From Amycolatopsis vancoresmycina (GTDB lineage Bacteria > Actinomycetota > Actinomycetes > Mycobacteriales > Pseudonocardiaceae), in contig NZ_JNYY01000012.1 in assembly GCF_000716785.1 (NCBI RefSeq), positions 1 through 64,000 of the forward strand: a stretch of 64,000 nucleotides of DNA, in the 5' to 3' direction. Shown here in pieces: positions 46,701 to 53,958 of the stretch. The translations under genes were made by a program, and so were the position numbers. The notes beneath the pieces were generated by a model that was not told the DNA's origin, did no database searches, and saw nothing but the letters and a program-made list of their open reading frames with translations. The stretch's first letter is position 1. Every line of letters starts with the position of its first letter.

Positions 46701-47612
46701 TGGTACGACAGCCAGGCCCACATCGAACTCGGCGCCCTCCACCTCCAGCGCGACTTCGACGGCCCCGGCGACCCGGCCGACGCGCGGCGCGCGGCCCGGC
46801 ACTTCCGGCAGGCCCTGGTGATCGAGCCGACCCGCGGCGCCGCGGCCATCGGGCTGTCGCTGGCCCTGACCAAGTCCCCCGGCGACCTGCCGGCCGCGGA
46901 GCGCGTGCTGCGGGACGCCCTGCGGCGCAAGGACTGCGACCAGCCGCGGTGGCAGCTGCTCGTCGCGCTCGCCCGGCTGCTCATCGGCCGCGGCGACGAA
47001 ACCCAGCGCCGCGACCTGCACCTCGAAGCGCTCAGCACCGCGCGGCAGGCGATCGAGCTGGCCGCCGGCGAGGCCGACCCGCACTACGTCGCCGGCGTCG
47101 CGGCCTACAAGGCCGGGGAAAGCGGGCCGGAAGCGCAGGCGCGGCCGTACTACCGCCGCCGCGCCCTGCACCACTTCCGGCGCTGCCTGCACCACGATCC
47201 CGAGCACATCGAGGCGCGCCGGGTGATGACGCTCGCCGAGCAGAGCCTCGCGATCACCCGCAACAGCCTGGCGGGCAGCGCGATGATGATCGCGGTGGCC
47301 GGCGGCCTGCTGATCACGCTGTGGCTGGGCTTCTTCCTCACCGACAAGGTGACCACGGTGGTGATCGGCACCCTGACGCCGATCCTCGTCGGCCTGGTGG
47401 CGCTGGGCTTCGTGCTCCCGTTCCTGGTCCGGCTGAAGCTGCCCGGCGGCGTCGAAGCCGACCTGTCCACCAGCCTGAACCAGGTGGCGTCCGGGCCGAC
47501 CGGCGAGGTGAGCATCGGCCCCGGGCGGCTGGTCGGGACCAGCTCCGACAGTTCCCCGGTGTGGTCCCCGCTGGGTACCGGCCCGCGCGGCGAACTGCCG
47601 CGGCTGGGCTGA
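43752..47612 (+). CDS. Large TPR-repeat membrane protein
   Basis: A 1286-aa protein from GTG 43752. About residues 1-1165 are an unbroken array of some 30 tetratricopeptide repeats, visible as repeated AExALxxFxRAxELxP patterns. Near residues 1180-1235 are two hydrophobic helices (SAMMIAVAGGLLITLWLGFF and a second one), then a short 50-residue tail. It is therefore a tail-anchored scaffold with a huge cytosolic or extracytosolic solenoid. No enzyme domain is present. It probably organises a multi-protein complex. It is followed by a terminator. Confidence 0.85.
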   Translation: MNAQDPRTHVTRLRRACRYAEAEQAAEKLLDGADAHVELGRIAFERGRADVASQHFARAVELAPDDEFAQAWRVAGLSRQRQYAEARAAADAVLARNPGAHLVRIARARVAEDETDEEQYLLDELETVLAGDPGHLEALEVRVRTLGTMHRPDEAAAAARKAVEIHPDAAELYVAWGEALAEAGRFTAAVEKFDRALELEPEYVEAHYRKLGTLNDAWRQDEVCTLAERAARQLPGAARLLLPWGVALNELQDFAGALAKFERAAELDPHRALYHRWRATVLSNLDREAEALEVLRTALAATPDSIDLLVAQAWRYHDLDELETAVTVAEQAVALDPADGSALTCLVTFLRWSHRFAEAESVARSALERRPGDAELHNDLGWVHADQDHDETALEWFRRASDLLPFAAGYVVDVTKALRWLYRHDEAERLLAEACAKLPESADLVEQRALVLEDRGDLAAAVDLYTEMNDRWPRHVRAWIGRIRLLVKRDRHAEAEQAARLAVAANPRTYQLRSWAASVQDTIGGPGKAAESLRTACAEQPGRVVLSLELTWYLRSAENHGQAREILWQLPDRPDVLMNRVGLLRDTREHAEAITIATEGAERFPRDLRFRRVLGDIHAELDDDEQALAAYEACLALNPTDRASLRGKLLCLRRLGRFDEAERILLEELARRPNYVELHIELAWTYAQLERREEGIAVYERAIELDPRHAGVRLNHANALRLAGRHDDADAALTAALELWPGNASLVLEMGELRDAQNRHEEALTWFDRGLARSPRSVWALAAKSAALRSLGRFGEAERLLAPKLAKPDVATTVVIEWGWVLRDRGELTRAGEAFERALGLAVGTRSRADALHGLGWVAFSAGDFEQAALRFRAAIAENPESLDAAVGLAWTLVHEGEPNGEDEAERLCLTTLAESPRRHLAHTCLGVLYARQGNLPQAEYHLRRSIEIDPYGGSYVDLGALFAQMARFEEAEALFLKALERNWYDSQAHIELGALHLQRDFDGPGDPADARRAARHFRQALVIEPTRGAAAIGLSLALTKSPGDLPAAERVLRDALRRKDCDQPRWQLLVALARLLIGRGDETQRRDLHLEALSTARQAIELAAGEADPHYVAGVAAYKAGESGPEAQARPYYRRRALHHFRRCLHHDPEHIEARRVMTLAEQSLAITRNSLAGSAMMIAVAGGLLITLWLGFFLTDKVTTVVIGTLTPILVGLVALGFVLPFLVRLKLPGGVEADLSTSLNQVASGPTGEVSIGPGRLVGTSSDSSPVWSPLGTGPRGELPRLG

Positions 47613-47674
47613 TCCAGCGCGTCCGGTGCACTGGTCCGGAGCCGCATCAGCACTCCGGACAGCTTCTGAGGCAC

Positions 47675-47704
47675 GGGCGGGGGTGCCGGACCGCACCCCC
47701 GCCC
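47675..47704 (+). terminator. Terminator of the TPR gene
   Basis: A 12-bp perfect stem (GGGCGGGGGTGC / GCACCCCCGCCC) with a 6-nt loop, followed by a C-run and TT. Confidence 0.75.
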
Positions 47705-47712
47705 CCCCTTCT

Positions 47713-47774
47713 CAACCAGTCGGTTGACAACGGCCGGGTCGCCCGCTACGTTCCTGCTCAACCGAGGAGTTGAG
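47713..47774 (+). promoter_or_regulatory. ArsR operator candidates
   Basis: Two inverted repeats built on the same half-site: CAACC-AGTC-GGTTG (47713-47726) and CTCAAC-N6-GTTGAG (47757-47774). The second covers a GAGGAG just before the ArsR gene, so bound repressor could block the gene's own start region. Confidence 0.6.
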
Positions 47775-47781
47775 AAGACAG

Positions 47782-48141
47782 GTGGACGAAGGGACCGAAC
47801 GGCTCAACCGGGTGTTCGCGGCCCTGGCCGATCCGACCCGGCGGGACCTGGTGGCCCGGCTGGCCGGCGCGGACGCGACCGTCGGCGAGCTGGCGGAGCC
47901 GTACGACATGAGCCTCCAGGCGGTCTCCAAGCACGTGAAGGTGCTCGAGGAGGCCGGGCTGGTGACGCGCAGCAAGGACGCCCAGCGCCGGCCGGTCCAC
48001 CTCGACGCCGAGGTGTTCGACCTGATGACGAAGTGGATCGACCGGTACCGGCGGCAGGTCGAGGAGCGCTACCGGCGGCTCGACACCCTGCTGGACCGGA
48101 TGACCGGCGACGCCGCCCCAGCCCGCGAGGACGCATCATGA
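47782..48141 (+). CDS. ArsR family repressor
   Basis: A 119-aa protein from GTG 47782; TTG 47770 is also in frame but is directly against GAGGAG. The winged helix is LNRVFAALADPTRRDLVARL then YDMSLQAVSKHVKVLEEAGL. Metal-binding Cys pairs are absent, as in the ArsR proteins that pair with SRPBCC genes. It probably represses its own operon through the CAACC/GGTTG repeats. It overlaps the next gene by ATGA. Confidence 0.9.
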   Translation: MDEGTERLNRVFAALADPTRRDLVARLAGADATVGELAEPYDMSLQAVSKHVKVLEEAGLVTRSKDAQRRPVHLDAEVFDLMTKWIDRYRRQVEERYRRLDTLLDRMTGDAAPAREDAS

Positions 48142-48626
48142 CCACGGTGAAACACGAAACCGAGATCCAGGCCGACGGGCGGGTCCCGACGATCCGGATC
48201 GTCCGGGAGTTCGACGCGGCTCCCGAGCTCGTGTTCCGCGCCCACGTCGACCCCGAGCTCTACGCGCAGTGGATCGGGCCGTACTCGGTCACCACGCGGA
48301 TCACGCGCTGGGACGCGCAGACCGGCGGCGCGTGGGCGTTCGCCAACGACCGGGACGGCGAGGAGATCGCCGCCTTCCACGGCAGTTTCCACGACGTGCG
48401 GCCGAACGAGCGGATCGTGTGGACGTTCACCTACGACGGCGAGCCCGACGGCGTCGCCCTGGAAACCTTTGCCTTCGAAGAACTCGAGGGTGGCCGCACC
48501 CGGCTGCAGGTGCTGAGTGTGGTGCAGGACTTCGAAACCCGGGACGGCATGCTGGCGAGCGGCATGAACACCGGCCTCACCGAGGGCTACGCCAAGCTCG
48601 ACGAACTGCTCGCCAAGGAGGCGTGA
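48138..48626 (+). CDS. SRPBCC (AHSA1-type) protein
   Basis: A 162-aa START-like protein: IRIVREFDAAPELVFRAHVD, then YAQWIGPYSVTTRITRWD, and a C-terminal long helix. The AHSA1 branch binds small hydrophobic ligands or acts as a stress-linked cofactor; exact ligands are unknown. ArsR-SRPBCC pairs are very common and the two genes are coupled by ATGA here. Confidence 0.9.
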   Translation: MTTVKHETEIQADGRVPTIRIVREFDAAPELVFRAHVDPELYAQWIGPYSVTTRITRWDAQTGGAWAFANDRDGEEIAAFHGSFHDVRPNERIVWTFTYDGEPDGVALETFAFEELEGGRTRLQVLSVVQDFETRDGMLASGMNTGLTEGYAKLDELLAKEA

Positions 48627-48627
48627 C

Positions 48628-49188
48628 ATGACACCCACCGGACCCGCGCAGCGGCACGCGCACGACGCCGCCCGGTTCACCGAGCTGACGGAATCGGCTT
48701 CGGCCGCCGACTGGACGCGGCCCAGCCCGGTCGCGGGGTGGACGGCGCTCGACGTCGTCAAGCACCTGGTCGAATGGCCGCGAGCCTTCCTCGGCGGAGC
48801 GGGGATCGAACTCCCGGCGCTGGCGGTCGAAGCCGACCCGGCCGGCGCCTGGAAGCAGCACGTGGCCGACATCCAGGCCATCGTGGAGCAGCCCGCCGGG
48901 CGCGTGCTCAGCAACCCGCACACCGGCGACCGGCCGGTGGACGAGGCGATCGACCAGTTCTACACCAACGACATCTGGATGCACACCTGGGATCTCGCGA
49001 AGGCGCTCGGCCGCGAGCCCGACCTCGGCGAGGAGCGCTGCGCCGCCACCTTGGCCGGGATGCAGCCGATGGAGGAGCTGCTGCGCGGCAGCGGCCAGTT
49101 CGGCCCGGCGGTGCCGGTCGGCGGCGACGCCTCGGCGCAGGACCGGCTGATCGGCTTCCTCGGCCGCGACCCGGCCTGGCGGCCCTGA
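48628..49188 (+). CDS. TIGR03086 family metal-binding protein
   Basis: A 186-aa DinB/maleylpyruvate isomerase-fold protein. The marks are WTRPSPVAGWTALDVVKHLV with the metal His, and TNDIWMHTWDLAKALG with two more ligands. The family is actinobacterial; it may be a mycothiol-dependent enzyme, but this is unproven. It starts 1 bp after the SRPBCC stop, so it is the third gene of the ArsR operon. Confidence 0.9.
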   Translation: MTPTGPAQRHAHDAARFTELTESASAADWTRPSPVAGWTALDVVKHLVEWPRAFLGGAGIELPALAVEADPAGAWKQHVADIQAIVEQPAGRVLSNPHTGDRPVDEAIDQFYTNDIWMHTWDLAKALGREPDLGEERCAATLAGMQPMEELLRGSGQFGPAVPVGGDASAQDRLIGFLGRDPAWRP

Positions 49189-49194
49189 GCGGAC

Positions 49195-49223
49195 GGCGGC
49201 ACGCGCCCCGGGCGCGTGCCGCC
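49195..49223 (+). terminator. Terminator of the ArsR operon
   Basis: A perfect 13-bp stem (GGCGGCACGCGCC / GGCGCGTGCCGCC) with a 3-nt loop, 6 bp after the stop. Confidence 0.75.
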
Positions 49224-49231
49224 GCCGAAGA

Positions 49232-49273
49232 TTGACAACGGCCGGTCCCCGGAGGACTCTGGGAGCGCTTCCA
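49232..49273 (+). promoter_or_regulatory. Promoter region with CebR-like operator
   Basis: TTGACA at 49232-49237 is a -35 candidate. TGGGAGCGCTTCCA (49260-49273) differs at one base from the CebR box TGGGAGCGCTCCCA, which controls cellulose-use genes in Streptomyces. Binding near the -10 and start would block transcription until cellobiose is present. Confidence 0.65.
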
Positions 49274-49329
49274 GAAACGCCGCCGGGGTCGCTTCCGCCT
49301 GCCCCGGCACGCAAGCGGAAGGAGAGTCC

Positions 49330-50649
49330 ATGGGATCCGCCGCCCGCCGGGGCGCCGCGCGCCCGGCCGTGCTCGCCGCGGTCGCCCTGCTGGTCCTGGG
49401 GGTTTCCGTGCTGTGGCCGTGGCCGTCGGGCGCCGCGCCGTCGACCCCGGTGACCGGCAACGCCACCCACTTCGACGCGCTCGGCGCGCCCTACGGCGGC
49501 TGCGGCCTGCCCCAGGAGCAGCTCGACTCGCCGGACTTCGTGGCCCTCAACGTCTACAACACCCCCGGCGACTACAGCTTCTACCCGCGGCCGATCCCGC
49601 CGGCGCAGGCCGCCAAGATCGGCCTGTGGGACAACGGCCGCAACTGCGGGCGGTTCGTCCAGGTCACCATCGGCGACTACTGCACCGGCGTCAACGACGG
49701 CGCGCCGGGACAACCGTTCTGCCGCAACGGGTCCTGGGTGACCGACGGCTACGCGGGCGCGCAGCTGACCATGGTCGTGGCCGACAGCTGCGGCGACGCG
49801 AACGCCTGGTGCCGCGACGATCCCGGCCACCTCGACCTGTCGACGGCGTCGCTGAACCGGTTCATCAAGAACGGCGCCCCGGTCGGGGACATGAACCCCG
49901 CGCACTGGAACAACCGGCACGTCTCCTGGTCCTACGTGGCCGCGCCGAACTACACGGGTGACCTGAAACTCGGCTTCCTCCAAGGGGCGCAACGGTATTG
50001 GACGGCCATCGCCGTGTCGCACCTGCCCAACGGCGTCCACGGCGTGGAGTTCCTCGGCGCGGACGGCACCTGGCAGCAGGCGCAGCCGGACAGCGATCTG
50101 GGCCAGGCGTTCCTCATCGGCCCGACCGCCACCGCGGGCACCGCGTACGCGATCCGGGTCCGCGACGCGAGCGACGCGCTCGTCAACGACGGCCGCGTCT
50201 ACCGCTTCACGTTGCCGGACCAGTGCCTGTCGGGGTGCGGGCCCGCCTACACCGCCATCAGCTACACGACGGGCACCGGCACCCCGACGAACACGACCAC
50301 GCCCACTACGCCGACGGCGCCGACCACGACGACGACCACCCCGGCCGGGGTGTCGTGCACGGCGACCGCCGCGGTCACGTCCACCTGGAACGGCGGGTAC
50401 CAGCTGCAGTTCACCGTGCGGAACACCGGCTCCGCCCCGGTTTCGGGCTGGACCACGTCGTTCTCGTTCGCGGACACGCAGCAGGTGACCAACTCCTGGA
50501 ACGCCGCGCTGACCCAGACCGGCCGGGCCGTGCAGGCGGCCAACCAGTCCTACAACGGGACGCTGGCCGCCGGCGCGACGACGACCTGGGGCGCCGTGGT
50601 GACCGGCAGCGCCCAGCCGGTGTCCGGCTTGGCCTGCGCCGCCCGCTGA
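49330..50649 (+). CDS. Secreted expansin-like protein with CBM2
   Basis: A 439-aa protein from ATG 49330 with a signal peptide (about 1-36). Residues 40-170 are a double-psi beta barrel with Cys-rich loops and the HLDLST segment bearing the key Asp of expansins. Residues 175-300 form the second, carbohydrate-binding expansin domain. A Thr/Pro linker (300-335) leads to a C-terminal CBM2 with CTATAAVTSTWNGGYQ and the final Cys. Expansins loosen cellulose without hydrolysis. The CebR-like box upstream fits cellulose-linked control. Confidence 0.87.
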   Translation: MGSAARRGAARPAVLAAVALLVLGVSVLWPWPSGAAPSTPVTGNATHFDALGAPYGGCGLPQEQLDSPDFVALNVYNTPGDYSFYPRPIPPAQAAKIGLWDNGRNCGRFVQVTIGDYCTGVNDGAPGQPFCRNGSWVTDGYAGAQLTMVVADSCGDANAWCRDDPGHLDLSTASLNRFIKNGAPVGDMNPAHWNNRHVSWSYVAAPNYTGDLKLGFLQGAQRYWTAIAVSHLPNGVHGVEFLGADGTWQQAQPDSDLGQAFLIGPTATAGTAYAIRVRDASDALVNDGRVYRFTLPDQCLSGCGPAYTAISYTTGTGTPTNTTTPTTPTAPTTTTTTPAGVSCTATAAVTSTWNGGYQLQFTVRNTGSAPVSGWTTSFSFADTQQVTNSWNAALTQTGRAVQAANQSYNGTLAAGATTTWGAVVTGSAQPVSGLACAAR

Positions 50650-50651
50650 CC

Positions 50652-51395
50652 TCAGTGGACGGTCGCCCAGAACCCGGTCAGCGCCGCCGCGGCGCGGGCC
50701 GGGTCGTGGGTCATCCACCAGTGGCCCAGTCCTTCGAGCACGGCGACCTGCGCGCCCGCGCGGGCGGCGGACCGGCGGCGCTGCTCCCCGGTGCCGACGA
50801 CGTGGTCGGCCGTCGCGAGGACGGCCAGCCCCGGCCGGGCCGCCGCCCGTTCCAGCGGCAGGCCAAGGCCGGGGCCGTCCTCGGCGGCGGACCGGTACAG
50901 GCTGAGCACCGCGCGGCCCATCGCTTCGTCCTGCCCCGCCGCGACGCGGGCCGCGACGGCCTCGCCCATCCCCCGCTCCACCAGCACCGCCGCGCGTTCT
51001 GCGGCCGTGCCGCCGAACCGCGCCGCGACGTCGGCCTCGCCGGCACCCGGCGTCTGCCAGCGGCGGGCGAGCTCGTGCCACTCGTAGCCGGGGTCGTAGA
51101 TCCCGAGCGCGTCGCTGACCCAGCTGCGGACCAGCTCCGGGTGGCTCAGGACGACGTTGACGACGTGCCCGCCGCCGAGGTCGTGCCCCACCAGGTCCAC
51201 CGGTTCGCCGAACTCCGCCAGCTCCGCGACGAGCCAGTCGCGGTAGCCGGCGTGGGTCGCCTCGAACCCCGCGGGCAGCGGCGCGCCGAAGCCGGGCGGC
51301 GAAAGGCAGACCACATCGGACCGCGGGAGTTCGGTCAGCAGCAGGTCCCACACCGCCGCCGTCTCGGGGTTGCCGTGGACGAACACCGCGGGCAT
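50652..51395 (-). CDS. Alpha/beta-hydrolase with Asp nucleophile
   Basis: A 247-aa hydrolase from ATG 51395. FVHGNPETAAVW carries the oxyanion HGNP motif; the nucleophile elbow is GHDLGG, i.e. Asp and not Ser, as in epoxide hydrolases and haloalkane dehalogenases; the His is in GLGHWWMTHDP. It likely opens an epoxide, C-halide or ester-like bond; the substrate is unknown. Its start overlaps the DUF1330 stop (TGATG). Confidence 0.83.
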   Translation of the reverse strand: MPAVFVHGNPETAAVWDLLLTELPRSDVVCLSPPGFGAPLPAGFEATHAGYRDWLVAELAEFGEPVDLVGHDLGGGHVVNVVLSHPELVRSWVSDALGIYDPGYEWHELARRWQTPGAGEADVAARFGGTAAERAAVLVERGMGEAVAARVAAGQDEAMGRAVLSLYRSAAEDGPGLGLPLERAAARPGLAVLATADHVVGTGEQRRRSAARAGAQVAVLEGLGHWWMTHDPARAAAALTGFWATVH

Positions 51396-51763
51396 CACGC
51401 CCCCGCCGGCGTGGTCGGCTGCAGGACCGATTCCTGCAGCGCTTCGGTGCGCAGGTGGGCGACCGCCTGGTATTCGGGGTCGCGGACCATGGCCGCGAAC
51501 GCCTGCCGGTCGGGGTAGCGGACGAGCGCCACCATGTCCCACGCCTGGCCGTCCTCCGCGACGAGCGCGCGGCCGCCGTGGCCGAGGTACTCGACCGCCA
51601 GGCCGTAGCGGGCGTTGAGCCCGCGGTTGAGGGCTTCGACGTAACGCCGGTAGCTCTCGCGGCCGCCGTCCGGGCGGAACCGCAGCAGGTTGAGCATCAC
51701 GACCGGGCCACCTGGATCCTCGGCGAGCAGGGTGTCGAGGGCGCGGTCTTCGATTTCGATCAT
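51395..51763 (-). CDS. DUF1330 family protein
   Basis: A 122-aa dimeric alpha-beta barrel protein from ATG 51763 with AAGGAGGT upstream. VVMLNLLRFRPDGGRESYRR and VEYLGHGGRALV are family marks, as is ALVRYPDRQAFAAM near the end. The function is not known. It is coupled to the Asp-nucleophile hydrolase and diverges from the TetR gene, which is the likely repressor. Confidence 0.85.
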   Translation of the reverse strand: MIEIEDRALDTLLAEDPGGPVVMLNLLRFRPDGGRESYRRYVEALNRGLNARYGLAVEYLGHGGRALVAEDGQAWDMVALVRYPDRQAFAAMVRDPEYQAVAHLRTEALQESVLQPTTPAGA

Positions 51764-51793
51764 TTGGACCTCCTTGGCCGTCACAGTACACAT

Positions 51794-51829
51794 ACTTGTT
51801 GAGCGACACGCAAGTTAGTTTGCTATGCT
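51794..51829. promoter_or_regulatory. Divergent promoter and operator of the DUF1330/TetR pair
   Basis: The inverted repeat ACTTG (51794-51798) / CAAGT (51811-51815) lies upstream of TATGCT (51824-51829), which ends 6 bp before the TetR ATG. A leaderless TetR message is likely. Confidence 0.55.
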
Positions 51830-51835
51830 GGTGTC

Positions 51836-52492
51836 ATGCCGACCGCCCGCCGCACCCAGCAGGAACGCCGCGACCAGGCCGAGACCGCGCTCCTCACCGC
51901 CGCCGCCGAACTCGTCGTCGAGCAGGGCGTGCGTTCGCTGACGCTCGCCCGCGTCGGGGAACGCGCGGGGTACAGCCGCGGCATCGTCACCCACCACTTC
52001 GGCGGGAAGCAGGCGCTGGTCGAACGGCTGGCGCGGGCCACGCAGACCGGGTTCGTGCCCGGGCTCGAAGACGTGCCGCCCGGGCTCGGGCGCCTGCTGC
52101 GGCTGATCGAGGGCTACCTCGGCGAACTCGGCCGGCTCGGGGTGTTCAACCGGGCTTTCCTGCTGCTGTGGGCGGAAGCGGCCACCCAGCCGGACCTGGC
52201 GCCGATCTTCCGCGAGCGGGACGCGGCCTTCCGCGCCGACCTGCGCGAAGACGTCGAGGCCGGCATCGCGGACGGAACGGTCGACGGGAGCGTCAGCCCG
52301 GCCGAAGTCGCGACCGCCGTCGTGGGGCAGCTGCGCGGGATCGCCCTGCAACGGCTGCTCGATCCGGCGAGCGTCGACACCGAGAGGCTGCGCCGGAGCG
52401 TCCCCGACCAGTGGCGCCGGGCCCTCCGGCCGCCGGCGGAAAGCGCGCCGCGCGGACGGGCTTCCGCCGCCGGGACACCGGCGACCCCTTAG
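51836..52492 (+). CDS. TetR family regulator
   Basis: A 218-aa protein. The helix-turn-helix is LTLARVGERAGYSRGIVTHHFGG (shown in part: RVGERAGYSRGIVTHHFGG); the ligand domain of about 130 residues is helical, and the last 35 residues are a disordered Ala/Pro tail. It diverges from the DUF1330/hydrolase operon with a 72-bp gap that holds an inverted repeat, so it probably represses that pair. Its message is probably leaderless. Confidence 0.9.
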   Translation: MPTARRTQQERRDQAETALLTAAAELVVEQGVRSLTLARVGERAGYSRGIVTHHFGGKQALVERLARATQTGFVPGLEDVPPGLGRLLRLIEGYLGELGRLGVFNRAFLLLWAEAATQPDLAPIFRERDAAFRADLREDVEAGIADGTVDGSVSPAEVATAVVGQLRGIALQRLLDPASVDTERLRRSVPDQWRRALRPPAESAPRGRASAAGTPATP

Positions 52493-52524
52493 GCTCTTCG
52501 TCGGACCGCGGAGGGAGGTGGCGG

Positions 52525-53517
52525 GTGACCGGGCGGCTGCCGCGGATCAAGCGCGTGACGATCGAAGACGTGGCCAGGGCGGCCGGGGTCGGCCGGCAGA
52601 CCGTTTCGCGCGCGCTGCGCGACCTGCCGGAGATCGCCCCCGAAACCCGCGACCGCGTGCTGGCCGCCGCGAGCAGGCTGGGTTACCGGCCGAGCGCGCT
52701 GGCGAAGGGCATGCGCACCCAGCGTTCGGACGTCATCGCGCTGGTCGTGTCCGACATCGCGAACCCGTTCTACCCCGCGGTGGCGCGCGGGGTGTACGAC
52801 GCGGCGGAGGCCGCCGGGTGCAGTGTCGTGCTGTACAACACCGACGCCGACCCGGGCCGCGAACGCGACGCCATCGAGGACGCACTGGCCCGCTCCGCGC
52901 GCGGCGTCGTCGGCTTCTTCTACGGAACACCGGAAGACGTCCTCGCGGGCTACGCGCGCTCGGTACCGCTGGTCGTCGCCGACCGGGAGCTGTCGACCGA
53001 AGTGGCCGCCTCGGTGAGCAACGACTTCGCGGCCGGCACCGCGGCCGCCGTCGACCTGCTCGCCCGGCGCCCGGACGCGTGCCTCGGCATGCTGGACAGT
53101 TCGGTCGGGGTCGCGGTGGACGAGCGGCGGCTGGCCTTCCTCGCCGCCTGCGCCGCCCACGGCTTCGGCGACGTCTCGGCCCGCATCATCCAGGGACCGC
53201 CGAGCATCGCGGGCGGCACCGAGGCGGCCTCGCGGCTGCTCGACGACTGGCCCGAGGTCAACGGCATCTTCGCGTTCAACGACCTGATGGGCATCGGCGC
53301 GGTCCAGGCGGTGCTCGCCCGCGGCGCCACCGTCCCGGCCGACTGCGCCGTGGTGGGCTTCGACGACCTGGAGATGTCGGCGTACCTGAACCCGCCGCTG
53401 AGCACGGTCCGGATCGACAAGTACGACCACGGGCAGGCCCTGGTCCGGGCCCTGCTGGCGGACACGGCCGACCGGATTTCGCTGCCGGTTTCGTTGATCA
53501 CCCGCGCCACCGCCTGA
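52525..53517 (+). CDS. LacI family regulator
   Basis: A 330-aa protein from GTG 52525 with GGAGGTG upstream. The N-terminal helix-turn-helix reads VTIEDVARAAGVGRQTVSRA, then the hinge helix PSALAKGMRT and a periplasmic-binding-like effector domain. LacI proteins next to CUT1 transporters are usually their sugar-responsive repressors. The palindromes 80 bp downstream of its stop are its likely targets. Confidence 0.92.
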   Translation: MTGRLPRIKRVTIEDVARAAGVGRQTVSRALRDLPEIAPETRDRVLAAASRLGYRPSALAKGMRTQRSDVIALVVSDIANPFYPAVARGVYDAAEAAGCSVVLYNTDADPGRERDAIEDALARSARGVVGFFYGTPEDVLAGYARSVPLVVADRELSTEVAASVSNDFAAGTAAAVDLLARRPDACLGMLDSSVGVAVDERRLAFLAACAAHGFGDVSARIIQGPPSIAGGTEAASRLLDDWPEVNGIFAFNDLMGIGAVQAVLARGATVPADCAVVGFDDLEMSAYLNPPLSTVRIDKYDHGQALVRALLADTADRISLPVSLITRATA

Positions 53518-53540
53518 CGCCGGTCCCGGCGAACCCGCCC

Positions 53541-53611
53541 TTGACGGCGTCCCCCTGAGGTGCGCATACTCCCCGGGAACCAGAGCCGGGAACATTCCCG
53601 GGAACGTTCCC
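53541..53611 (+). promoter_or_regulatory. Promoter and tandem operators of the sugar transporter
   Basis: TTGACG (53541-53546), 18-bp spacer, CATACT (53565-53570). Right behind are two abutting palindromes, GGGAACATTCCC (53588-53599) and GGGAACGTTCCC (53600-53611), with another GGGAAC half-site at 53575-53580. The position downstream of the -10 suits LacI repression. Confidence 0.7.
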
Positions 53612-53958
53612 GACAATCGGTGGAGACGGAGACAACGGCATGCACGCAGGCGATCCGGGACCGGTCGGGCCCCGCCTGTTGTCGCGGGTCCGGGCCGGTT
53701 GCGCAGGACTGGGTGAGGCTCGCTGCTGCGGTGTGTGCCGGGGCGCCGCTGCTACGTGCCACCCGGGCCGCGGTTGGCGCCCGGGCCCCGCTCCTGCCCG
53801 CGGCGGGCACCAGAACCCCGCGACCGCCCGCCACCAAGACCACCGTCCACTTCGGCCCCCCCGTCTCCTCCCGCCTCCCCTCCCGCTCCCCGAAGCCCGG
53901 ATCACCCCATTCCCGGACCTCGGCCGGCTCCGCCGCCACCCCGAAAGGACCGAACGCA
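53612..53958 (+). other. Long leader between operator and transporter gene
   Basis: A 347-bp stretch with high G+C and no convincing gene. Open frames here lack ribosome sites, and their Arg/Pro content is typical of GC-rich noise. The end carries the transporter's GAAAGGAC site. A long 5' leader is the simplest reading. Confidence 0.45.

Noticed and set aside
43422..47696. 1424-aa minus-strand frame opposite the TPR gene
   Set aside because: It is the antisense shadow of a GC-rich gene; the plus strand shows clear TPR repeats.
53560..53958. N-terminal extension of the sugar-binding protein
   Set aside because: The open frame reaches 53560, but the signal peptide and lipobox require the start at 53959.
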